From Nitrospinota bacterium (GTDB lineage Bacteria > Nitrospinota_A > UBA7883 > JACRLM01), in NCBI GenBank assembly GCA_015231995.1, contig JADGAO010000131.1, positions 1 to 9,077 on the forward strand: DNA of 9,077 nucleotides, written 5' to 3'. The notes beneath the pieces were generated by a model that did no database searches, was not told the DNA's origin, and worked only from the letters and a program-made list of their open reading frames with translations. The position numbers were made by a program, and so were the translations under genes. Shown here piece after piece: positions 1 to 5,439 of this stretch; position 1 is the first letter of the stretch; every line of letters begins with the position of its first letter.

Positions 1-242
1 GGCCGTCCAAGGTAAAAAACTTTTAACCCGCCGTTGGAGACATCAACGGTGACAAACTCTTTTCTTTTCTCCTCGAATTTGACGTGGCCGGTCATGATTT
101 TTTTCTCGCGAGGTCCCCCGTCCCGCTTCGGCGTCTTCTCGCCGCAGTGGGGGCAATCATGCGGGATATCGAAATTATCAGCCGTTTTTTCCACTATCGG
201 CATCGGGGTGTTGCATTTGCCGCACTCTCGGGTAACAGCCAT
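1..242 (-). CDS. Zinc-ribbon + PilZ-like domain protein (5' part only, cut by window edge)
   Basis: An open frame runs from ATG at 242 to the left edge of the window, so only the first 80 residues are visible. Two CxxC pairs (C7/C10 and C30/C33, the second inside CPHCG) form a probable zinc ribbon. A basic linker follows, then a beta-rich stretch containing DVSNGG (residues 67-72). This fits the DxSxxG half of the PilZ c-di-GMP signature. A clear RxxxR half is not visible; the nearest basic cluster is EKRKEF at 58-63. A strong ribosome-binding site (AAGGAG) sits 7-8 nt before the ATG, supporting this start. The gene lies 93 bp downstream of dut on the same strand and could be cotranscribed with it. 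The family reading is inference from a fragment: it may be a c-di-GMP effector or a degenerate PilZ-fold protein. Confidence 0.65.
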   Translation of the reverse strand, partial: MAVTRECGKCNTPMPIVEKTADNFDIPHDCPHCGEKTPKRDGGPREKKIMTGHVKFEEKRKEFVTVDVSNGGLKVFYLGR

Positions 243-314
243 TATAAAGCTCCTTAATCATGGGCGCTCACCCGATATGATAAAACAGCTTTGGGCTATT
301 TGTTTACATTTTTT

Positions 315-342
315 CGCTTGCCGCCATACATGGCGTCAAGCG
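315..342. other. Strong hairpin spanning the dut stop codon
   Basis: CGCTTG (315-320) pairs with CAAGCG (337-342) and CGCCAT (322-327) pairs with ATGGCG (330-335), with one C/T mismatch and a 2-nt loop. The dut TGA lies at 338-336, inside the stem. On the dut transcript the stem is followed by an A-run rather than a U-run, so it is not a canonical intrinsic terminator. It may protect the 3' end or attenuate read-through into the downstream zinc-ribbon gene. Confidence 0.6.
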
Positions 343-770
343 GATTTAAAAGCCCCGGTGGAGCCAAAACCGCCTTCACCCCTATGGGTGTCGCTCAGTT
401 CCTCCACTTTTTCTATATTCCAGTCCGTTACAGGGCAGGGGAGCAGTTGCGCTATTTTTTGATCCTGCTCGATCGTGTGGCTGGTTGTGGAGTGGTTCGT
501 TATTAGGATTTTTATCTCGCCCCGATACCCGTTGTCTATGACTCCGGCGGAGATGGTGAGACGTTTCATGGCCATTGAAGATCGGTCTTTTATCACGCCA
601 CCCCATCCGCGCGGGAACTCCACGGCGATACCCGTTCCCACCGCTTTCATCTCGCCCGGATGTATCATCACATGGTCGGCGGAGAAAAGGTCGAACCCCA
701 AATCACCGGAACGCGCTTTCTCCGGCAGATGCGCGGAGGGAACCAGCTTTTTTACCTTTAACGTGCTCAT
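336..770 (-). CDS. dut: Deoxyuridine 5'-triphosphate nucleotidohydrolase (dUTPase)
   Basis: A 144-residue protein of the trimeric dUTPase family, which hydrolyses dUTP to dUMP and pyrophosphate in the cytosol. This keeps uracil out of DNA and supplies dUMP for thymidylate synthesis. All five family motifs are visible in order: ARSGDLGFDLFSA (motif 1), DRSSMAMK (motif 2), GVIDNGYRGEI with the catalytic Asp (motif 3), KIAQLL (motif 4) and the C-terminal RGEGGFGSTGAF arm (motif 5) that closes over the neighbouring active site. The length is usual for the family. The frame stays open 29 codons further upstream, but that extension reads through the promoter and lacks family similarity, so the start is placed at ATG 770 (MSTLKVKKL). 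No Shine-Dalgarno precedes this ATG; see the promoter entry. The PilZ-like gene follows on the same strand. Confidence 0.95.
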   Translation of the reverse strand: MSTLKVKKLVPSAHLPEKARSGDLGFDLFSADHVMIHPGEMKAVGTGIAVEFPRGWGGVIKDRSSMAMKRLTISAGVIDNGYRGEIKILITNHSTTSHTIEQDQKIAQLLPCPVTDWNIEKVEELSDTHRGEGGFGSTGAFKSA

Positions 771-779
771 ATATGGCCG

Positions 780-808
780 ATGATAGAATATTGGATGGGA
801 ACGGTCAA
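780..808 (-). promoter_or_regulatory. Sigma70-type promoter of dut, probably giving a leaderless mRNA
   Basis: Reading the minus strand, TTGACC (808-803) is separated by exactly 17 bp from TATCAT (785-780); each hexamer matches the consensus at 5 of 6 positions. Only 9 nt lie between the -10 box and the dut ATG at 770, so transcription would begin at or within about 3 nt of the start codon. This fits the absence of a Shine-Dalgarno sequence. Confidence 0.7.
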
Positions 809-861
809 ACGATCCTTTAGTAAAGTTTAAGAAATGCCGTTTGCGTACGCTCCGCAATTGT

Positions 862-1130
862 CGTCATTGCGAGGAACAAGGCGACGAAGCAATCTCTTTG
901 ATGTGGCTGTCGCCAAATTGTTAAAATAGAAACGACAAACGCTGTTCGAGGTGTTCTTCACCTCGAACTCCACTGTGGGGGCGATTCGTGAATCGCCCTT
1001 CCTTAAAGATGGGCGCAGAACTCTGCGCCCCTGCACGGACGGCGGGGTGAAGAACACCCACGCCGAGCAATTGGGCGACAGCCCCTTGATAGCCCTGGGT
1101 TGGGATTGCTTCGTTTCACCTCCAATGACG
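862..1130. repeat. Composite hairpin-rich intergenic repeat (nested inverted repeats)
   Basis: This fills the gap between dut and the next gene. The outer ends are an imperfect inverted pair: CGTCATTGCGAGG...GACGAAGCAATC (862-893) against GATTGCTTCG...CAATGACG (1104-1130). Inside, GGTGTTCTTCACC (950-962) is repeated inverted as GGTGAAGAACACC (1046-1058). Three perfect 9-bp hairpins stand in series: 945-953/959-967, 979-987/990-998 and 1011-1019/1022-1030, separated by 11-12 nt. The end sequence resembles dispersed REP-like repeats seen in many environmental bacterial genomes. No credible gene lies inside; short ORFs across it are by-products of the repeat. Confidence 0.8.
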
Positions 1131-1147
1131 CCAGAAAGATTAACCAC

Positions 1148-1438
1148 ATGACATTGACCCTCACCCAAAAGGCCGCCGAGAGATTGCAACGAATACGATG
1201 GCGTCAAAAGGCCCAGGGGTTTGTGCGAATCAAGATGGAAAAATCCAGCGGAACCCAGTGGATTTTTCAGATGGGATTCGACGTCGAACGTGAGGGGGAT
1301 GAAAAAACAGAGTCGCAGGGCGTGACTCTGGTTATGGATCGAACGACCGCCAGGGCGCTCGACGGGACGACAGTGGACTTTGAGGAAATAGAAGGAAAGG
1401 GGATATTCAGCTTCAAAAAAACATCCGCCCCTGATTGA
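1148..1438 (+). CDS. Cysteine-less IscA/HesB-fold (A-type-like) protein
   Basis: A 96-residue protein whose layout follows the Fe-S biosynthesis A-type fold: an N-terminal LTLTQKAAERL helix, a middle FVRIKMEKSSGTQWIFQM strand region, then QGVTLVMDRTTARALDGTTVDF and a C-terminal GIFSFKK strand. In active A-type carriers a Cys follows the Gly of the middle motif and a CxC pair closes the C-terminus. Here the middle position is GT, the C-terminus ends KKTSAPD, and the whole protein has no cysteine. It therefore cannot bind a cluster in the known way. It could be a structural or regulatory relative (compare small HesB-like selenoprotein-type families), or an adaptor. The ATG at 1148 is chosen because the family's opening motif begins there; a weak AGAAAG lies upstream. 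It starts only 17 bp after the composite repeat and is convergent with the membrane-rhodanese gene. Confidence 0.75.
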   Translation: MTLTLTQKAAERLQRIRWRQKAQGFVRIKMEKSSGTQWIFQMGFDVEREGDEKTESQGVTLVMDRTTARALDGTTVDFEEIEGKGIFSFKKTSAPD

Positions 1439-1505
1439 TAAGAAGCGAACCTGGAAAAATGATTTTGTGAAACGTGGCGGCCAGTTGGCGTTTTCTCTCC
1501 CGCCG

Positions 1506-2471
1506 TCATTTCTCCACCGGGAAGTTGAGTTTCTTCCATAGTTCCATCCCGCCCTTCACCGCTTCTGCGTCAACGCCGCCCTTTAAGGCCACCTCAGCCG
1601 CTTTTGATGATTTACGGTCTGTCTTGCAAATGAAGGCTATTTTCTTGCCGTCCGGGGCTATCTCCTGAAGCCTTCCCTCAACCTGCGCCAGCGGTATGTT
1701 CATTGCGCCGGGAACATGCCCCTGCGCAAAATCGCCTTCATCCCGGACATCCACGACGATCAGAGGTTTGGAGCCTTCAAGCAATTGTTTAAGCCCATTT
1801 GCGTCCAGCAGGGCGTTCTCGCGCATTTTGCGGACGATGCGCGCAAGGAAGACCGCAAACACAACAAGTCCCAGGGCGATTAATATTTTCTGTAATGCCC
1901 CCTCGCTGTCCGCCAAAGCCTCTTTGCCGGCGTATCCCACATATGTGAACACGATTGAACTGGGAAGCATGAAAACGAAAGTCGCCACCGTGTAATGCGT
2001 GAACTTTACGGGTGTCAAGCCCAGGGCGTAGTTGAGCGCGTTGAAAGGGAAGACAGGGACAAGCCGCGTGAAAGCGACAAACTCCCAGCCCTCCGCCTCC
2101 ACTCCCTCATAAAGTTTCTTGAGCCGGCCACCCATCATGCGCCTTACCCATTCGCTGGCCAGATATTTGGAGACCGCGAAGGCCAACATGGCCCCGACCG
2201 TGGCTCCTAACAGGTTGTAAACGGTTCCCCAGACCGGCCCGAACAATGCCCCACCCGCCAACGAGATTGGAGTGGCAGGGATGAAAAGTACGGTCGAGAC
2301 AGCGTAAGCGAGTATAAAAACGGCCGGAGCCCATGCGCCAGCCTCCAGGGTCCATCGCTGGATGCTCTCCATACTTAGGACATCCCGGTAACGGATGGCC
2401 AGCGCGGTAGCCGCTAGTAGCAGGATTGTCAGAAAGACCCTGTAGGCGGTCTTGGGCAGGCTTTGGCTCAT
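1506..2471 (-). CDS. TVP38/TMEM64 (DedA/VTT-like) membrane protein fused to C-terminal rhodanese domain
   Basis: A 321-residue inner-membrane protein. A first hydrophobic segment lies at about residues 9-27. It is followed by a VTT/SNARE-associated type core (about 45-195) with the family hallmarks FIPATPISLAGGALFGP and FTRLVPVFPFNALNYALG, and a last transmembrane helix (about 190-212) ending in a basic RIVRKMRE stretch. Residues about 222-321 form a rhodanese domain: VVDVRDEGDFAQGHVPGA, then the active-site loop CKTDRKS with Cys at about 282, and the closing GGMELW. VTT proteins are linked to lipid or small-molecule movement across membranes. The rhodanese domain probably faces the cytosol and moves persulfide sulfur (family knowledge plus inference). 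The frame is open 56 codons upstream, but ATG 2471 is preferred because GGAGAG precedes it and the upstream extension is polar and unlike the family. It diverges from the ArsR-rhodanese gene. Confidence 0.9.
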   Translation of the reverse strand: MSQSLPKTAYRVFLTILLLAATALAIRYRDVLSMESIQRWTLEAGAWAPAVFILAYAVSTVLFIPATPISLAGGALFGPVWGTVYNLLGATVGAMLAFAVSKYLASEWVRRMMGGRLKKLYEGVEAEGWEFVAFTRLVPVFPFNALNYALGLTPVKFTHYTVATFVFMLPSSIVFTYVGYAGKEALADSEGALQKILIALGLVVFAVFLARIVRKMRENALLDANGLKQLLEGSKPLIVVDVRDEGDFAQGHVPGAMNIPLAQVEGRLQEIAPDGKKIAFICKTDRKSSKAAEVALKGGVDAEAVKGGMELWKKLNFPVEK

Positions 2472-2734
2472 CAAATGACTCTCCGCGCGCTTGCGCTTTA
2501 CAACGTGTGGTTCATCCGCTTCTGAAGCGATTTTACCATGCGAGCTGTCTGCGCGGCGGATTGTCAATAATTCCCGTTCGGCGCGGTTGTTGCGCCAACC
2601 CATTCTTTCTTGCAGATGACCTGCTTGACCCCGGCCCATCCATGGTTCAATCTTTGCCTTAATTTACTCCGCGTAATCGAATTTAATTTGGGAAACAATT
2701 TTAATGCGATTGGCGCGGCGCCTTAAGCGAGCAA

Positions 2735-2763
2735 TTGACCTTCATCCCGAAACACAATAAAGT
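2735..2763 (+). promoter_or_regulatory. Possible sigma70 promoter of the ArsR-rhodanese gene
   Basis: TTGACC (2735-2740) stands 17 bp from TAAAGT (2758-2763), with 5/6 and 4/6 matches to consensus. Transcription would start near 2770, upstream of the two palindromes, which would then act as roadblock operators. Other AT-rich -10 candidates around 2783-2795 cannot be excluded. Confidence 0.35.
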
Positions 2764-2797
2764 GAAGTAGATTTTCGCCTCTGTAGATATTTAATTA

Positions 2798-2820
2798 TTC
2801 AATTGAACACTAACATGTTA
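2798..2820. promoter_or_regulatory. Two adjacent perfect 10-bp palindromes: candidate operator for the ArsR-type regulator
   Basis: TTCAATTGAA (2798-2807) and TAACATGTTA (2811-2820) are each perfect palindromes, with centres 13 bp apart. The second one runs into the AAGG ribosome-binding site of the regulator gene (2820-2823). ArsR-family dimers bind AT-rich inverted repeats at their own promoters, so autoregulation, and possibly control of the divergent membrane gene, is a reasonable inference. Confidence 0.5.
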
Positions 2821-2832
2821 AGGCTCTCCTGA

Positions 2833-3492
2833 ATGTCGAAAAGCGAGTTCAAGCAAAGGCTCCTGGAGCAGTTCGCAAAAGTTGGCAAGGCCCTTTCTTC
2901 GCCCAGCAGGCTCGAAATCCTGGAGTTCCTCGCTCAAAGCGAAAAGAGCGTTGAAAACCTAACCGCGCTCACTGGCCTGTCTTTCGCCAACACGTCCCAA
3001 CACCTCCAACAGCTTCGCCATGCCGGGATGGTAGTCGCCCGCAAGGATGGGCAGAGGGTTTTTTACAGCCTTGCCGATGAATCGGCCATAGACCTGCTTA
3101 ACAAGCTTAGGGACATAGCGGAAAAAAACCTGGCCGAGGTTGACCAGCTTATCAATTCATATTTAAAGGTGAAAGACTCCCTGGAGCCTGTCGAAGCGGA
3201 TGACCTTCTTCAGAGAATCAAAGACGGGCTTGTGATCGTGCTGGACGTGCGCCCGCCGGACGAGTTTGCGGCAGGGCATGTCCCCGGCTCCATCAACGTG
3301 CCGGTCAAAGAGCTGGAAAAGCAGATCAAGAAGCTTGATCACAAAAAAGAGATAGTCGCCTATTGCCGGGGGCCGTATTGCGTGCTCTCTTACGACACTG
3401 TGGCGATATTGCGAAACAAGGGGTTCAAGGCGCGGCGATTGAAAGACGGAATGCCGGAATGGAAACGCGCCGGTTTGCCCGTGGAGAAATAG
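2833..3492 (+). CDS. ArsR/SmtB-family transcriptional regulator with C-terminal rhodanese domain
   Basis: A 219-residue protein. Residues about 10-95 are a winged helix-turn-helix of ArsR type, with SSPSRLEILEFL, VENLTALTGLSFANTSQHLQ (recognition helix region) and GMVVARKDGQRVFYSL (wing). A helical linker (about 97-120) follows, then a rhodanese domain (about 122-219) with VLDVRPPDEFAAGHVPGSIN, the loop CRGPYC (Cys 178 and 183) and the closing DGMPEW. The ArsR-rhodanese architecture with a CRGPYC loop is a known but little-studied family. The N-terminal domain shows no classic metal CxC site, so sensing through the rhodanese cysteines (persulfide, thiosulfate or oxidant) is inferred. The ATG at 2833 has a weak TTAAGG 9 nt upstream. 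Its C-terminus (LPVEK) resembles that of the divergent membrane-rhodanese (FPVEK), suggesting related rhodanese modules. Confidence 0.93.
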   Translation: MSKSEFKQRLLEQFAKVGKALSSPSRLEILEFLAQSEKSVENLTALTGLSFANTSQHLQQLRHAGMVVARKDGQRVFYSLADESAIDLLNKLRDIAEKNLAEVDQLINSYLKVKDSLEPVEADDLLQRIKDGLVIVLDVRPPDEFAAGHVPGSINVPVKELEKQIKKLDHKKEIVAYCRGPYCVLSYDTVAILRNKGFKARRLKDGMPEWKRAGLPVEK

Positions 3493-3962
3493 GGAACTAT
3501 GTTACGCTAGCGCTCCTTTGCCCTCGCCCCTTGCGGGAGTGATGCATACCCATCACATTCGCAATATTGTCATTCTGAGCGCCAGCGAAGAATCCATCGA
3601 AAGGAATATTCAATTCTACTTTGCTCATTCGGTCGCTGAGGCTCCATCATGATGACAACGAACATCTCATTCTGAGCGAAGCGAAAAATCTATCTAAAGA
3701 ATAATTTGTTCTACGTTGATCCTTCGGTCGCCAGGGCTCCCTCAGGATGACAAAATATGGAAATCGTTTGATTATCCAAAGGTCTCCTGCTACGAGAAGG
3801 AAAAAGATTTGCTCTTCACGTTGTCGCATTTAAGACAAAGGTTGGGAGGATGCGCGTTAAAGGCTCGGCGAGCTTAATCCCAGTTTGAAAGTGGGGGTTT
3901 TTCAGAGACGACTAAAAGGGCCAATTATCCTCCCACGCATCGCGCCCATCTCAGATAGCTGT
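3493..3962. other. Non-coding stretch between the ArsR-rhodanese and glucokinase genes
   Basis: It holds the tandem dispersed repeat described separately. To its right are small inverted repeats: GGGAGGAT (3844-3851) against ATCCTCCC (3927-3934), a GCTCG-G-CGAGC element (3863-3873), and CCCA/TGGG (3879-3895) followed by five T residues. The last could be a weak plus-strand terminator. I see no gene here; the ORFs across it read through the repeats. Confidence 0.55.
3536..3790 (+). repeat. Dispersed repeat, tandem-dimer copy, inverted relative to the copy at 8892-9035
   Basis: Two units about 97 bp apart (3568-3657 and 3665-3752) each begin with TCATTCTGAGCG and end with a degenerate inverse (GATGATGACA-like or CTCAGGATGACA). 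Both carry TCGGTCGC and GGCTCC before the end. Outside the units, the flanks GATGCATACCCATCACATTC on the left and CAAAATATGGAAATCGTTT on the right are also shared with the other copy. The first 47 nt (3548-3594) match 8974-9020 exactly as an inverted repeat. The element type is a common bacterial intergenic palindromic repeat. Confidence 0.85.
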
Positions 3963-4937
3963 TTAGCTCTGAAACGGTCTTGCACTGGCAATACCCATCC
4001 ACGCCGCTCCGATAATCCCCGCGTCGTCACCAAGCGTGGCCTTCACGATTTCCAGCTTTCCCTCATTTAGCGTGTAAGCGTGATCCAGCGCGGCCCTGCG
4101 CATCGAGCCAAGCAGGAACGGCAAAGCCTCCGCCATTCCACCGCCGATGACGAAATGGGAGATATCCAGCGTCAGCGCCAGCGTCGCCATCACCTTGCCG
4201 ATGTCGCGCCCCGCCTGATCGAAAATCTCCACGCAAAACGGATCACCCATCCCTGCGTTTTGCGCCATAAGGTTTGAATCTATCTTTTCAGGAACGCCGT
4301 TCGCCAACCCCAATAGCTGTCGCGCTTTTTCTTCGCCGATTCGCTCACGCGCTGTTCGTGCGACTGCGTTGGCCGAAGCGTAAGCCTCCAGGCAACCGAG
4401 CTTCCCGCAACCGCAAATACGTCCCCCATCGCGGACGGGTATGTGACCTATCTCGCCCGCCATACCGGAGGAGCCACGCCATACTCGCCCGTCCAGGACA
4501 ACGCCCCCGCCCACTCCTGTGCCAAGGGTAATCATCACAAAACTCCCCACACCCTTCGCCGAACCGCTCCAGCCCTCGCCGACTGCGGCGGCGTTGGCGT
4601 CGTTCTCGATGACCACCGGCAAGCCGAGAAGATTGGAGACATCCCGCGCCACTGGCACGTCGCTCCAGTCGGGAAAGTTGGGCGAGCATGTGACCACGCC
4701 CTTTGCGAAATCAATCGCGCCCGGAACGGCCAGGCCCACCGCAGATGGTTTCGCGGGCATCTGGCCAGACACGGAAAGAACCGCAGAGGCTATCCGTTTG
4801 ATGACGGCCTCGTATCCTTCACTCGCGCCCGTCTTGAGCCGCTCCGCGCACAGTATTTCCCCCGCCGATGAAACGGCGGCGACACGCATGTTCGTGCCGC
4901 CCAAATCTATGCCGATGATGTATGAATTAGCGTTCAT
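3963..4937 (-). CDS. glk: ROK-family sugar kinase, probable glucokinase
   Basis: A 324-residue cytosolic kinase that transfers the ATP gamma-phosphate to a hexose, most likely glucose, feeding glycolysis. The N-terminal ATP-binding motif IGIDLGGTNMRVA lies at residues 8-20 and the catalytic ENDANAAAVGE at 111-121 (Asp 113). The second phosphate-binding motif LGTGVGGGVVLDG lies at 138-150. The ROK zinc site EIGHIPV...CGCGKLGC is complete (His 165, Cys 175, 177, 182), followed by LEAYAS. A late GGG near 263 completes the ATP site. The length is typical of ROK glucokinases. The start at ATG 4937 leaves the usual few residues before the first motif; a GAGG lies very close upstream. The gene stands alone, divergent from the RRM gene. 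A different hexose or N-acetylhexosamine substrate is possible, since ROK specificity is hard to read from sequence. Confidence 0.92.
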   Translation of the reverse strand: MNANSYIIGIDLGGTNMRVAAVSSAGEILCAERLKTGASEGYEAVIKRIASAVLSVSGQMPAKPSAVGLAVPGAIDFAKGVVTCSPNFPDWSDVPVARDVSNLLGLPVVIENDANAAAVGEGWSGSAKGVGSFVMITLGTGVGGGVVLDGRVWRGSSGMAGEIGHIPVRDGGRICGCGKLGCLEAYASANAVARTARERIGEEKARQLLGLANGVPEKIDSNLMAQNAGMGDPFCVEIFDQAGRDIGKVMATLALTLDISHFVIGGGMAEALPFLLGSMRRAALDHAYTLNEGKLEIVKATLGDDAGIIGAAWMGIASARPFQS

Positions 4938-4983
4938 AACCTCAATGATAACAGGCGCCGAGTATGAAAAACCTAAATAAATC

Positions 4984-5012
4984 TCGACAATCGTCTGAAA
5001 ATGAAGTAATAT
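4984..5012 (+). promoter_or_regulatory. Candidate sigma70 promoter of the RRM-helicase unit
   Basis: TCGACA (4984-4989, 5/6 to consensus) is separated by 17 bp from TAATAT (5007-5012, 4/6). Transcription would start near 5019, leaving a leader of about 150 nt before the RRM start codon. A hairpin GAAGTAA/TTACTTC (5003-5009/5018-5024) overlaps the -10 box. Confidence 0.45.
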
Positions 5013-5065
5013 TAAATTTACTTCTGATTTGTCAGGTTTTGGTGGAAACGTCGAGCTCGTCGCTT

Positions 5066-5147
5066 AATTGCGTTTTCTTTCCAGGATTTGGCCGTAAGAC
5101 CTCTTTGGGATGTCTTTACGTCATATCAAACGAAGTGAAACGCAATT
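5066..5147 (+). promoter_or_regulatory. Foldable 5' leader of the RRM gene (possible cold-shock-type RNA switch)
   Basis: AATTGCGTTT (5066-5075) pairs perfectly over 10 bp with AAACGCAATT (5138-5147). Inside the loop, CGTAAGAC (5093-5100) can pair with GTCTTTACG (5112-5120) with one bulged T. The outer stem ends only 8 nt before the ribosome-binding site AAGGA (5156-5160). Cold-induced RNA-binding protein mRNAs in other bacteria often carry long structured leaders. A similar role here is inference. Confidence 0.45.
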
Positions 5148-5172
5148 TCTTTGAAAAGGATGAGTTACTCGA

Positions 5173-5439
5173 ATGAATATCTATGTTGGAAACCTGCCCT
5201 ATTCTCTCACCGAGGAAAAAATGCGCTCCATGTTCGAGCAATACGGGGAAGTAATCTCCGCTAAGCTGGTCATGGATCGGGAGACGGGGCGCATGCGCGG
5301 ATTCGGCTTTGTCGAGATGGACAACACCGACGCCGACGCGGCTATCAAAGCCCTTAACAAAATGGAACTCGACGGACGCCAGCTGAAGGTCAACCAGGCC
5401 GAACCTCGCAAAGCCTCACCGTCAAGGGGCCGCTGGTAA
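5173..5439 (+). CDS. RRM-domain RNA-binding protein
   Basis: An 88-residue protein consisting of one RNA recognition motif plus a short basic tail (PRKASPSRGRW). RNP2 is IYVGNL (residues 3-8) and RNP1 is RGFGFVEM (42-49); the aromatic residues that stack on RNA (Tyr 4, Phe 44, Phe 46) are present. The betaalphabetabetaalphabeta order and length match the small bacterial RRM proteins such as the cold-induced Rbp proteins of cyanobacteria. The ATG at 5173 is preceded by AAGGA 12 nt upstream. A DEAD-box helicase gene follows 94 bp later on the same strand, suggesting a joint role in unfolding or chaperoning RNA, especially in the cold (inference from family knowledge and synteny). The long leader upstream suggests post-transcriptional control. 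Confidence 0.95.
   Translation: MNIYVGNLPYSLTEEKMRSMFEQYGEVISAKLVMDRETGRMRGFGFVEMDNTDADAAIKALNKMELDGRQLKVNQAEPRKASPSRGRW

Larger units (their letters stand above)
2472..2832. other. Divergent intergenic region (361 bp) between the two rhodanese-fusion genes
   Basis: No credible gene is present. The right two-thirds is AT-rich relative to its surroundings and holds a possible promoter and two palindromes, listed separately. On the minus strand a perfect TTGACA (2567-2562) is present, but the nearest TAAAAT is about 26 bp away, so I do not call a promoter for the membrane gene. A 16-nt imperfect hairpin, GGTTGTTGCGCCAACC, lies at 2585-2600 and recurs with one base missing at 5495-5509, before the helicase gene. 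Confidence 0.6.

Noticed and set aside
827..1207. 126-codon minus-strand ORF over the composite repeat
   Set aside because: It consists of hairpin repeat sequence and runs into the IscA-like gene antisense.
2562..2567. Perfect minus-strand TTGACA as a -35 box for the membrane-rhodanese gene
   Set aside because: The nearest TAAAAT is about 26 bp away and no acceptable -10 lies at 16-18 bp.
2472..2639. 56-residue N-terminal extension of the membrane-rhodanese protein
   Set aside because: The extension is polar and arginine-rich with no family similarity, while ATG 2471 has GGAGAG at good spacing and precedes the first hydrophobic helix.
3568..3752. Tandem units considered as a CRISPR array
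   Set aside because: There are only two ~97-bp units, similar along their whole length, with no short constant repeat and variable spacer pattern and no cas genes.
4964..5176. 70-codon plus-strand ORF whose stop overlaps the RRM start as ATGA
   Set aside because: It covers the probable promoter region and the structured leader, has no good ribosome-binding site, and its peptide shows no domain pattern. A leader peptide is not excluded but is not supported.
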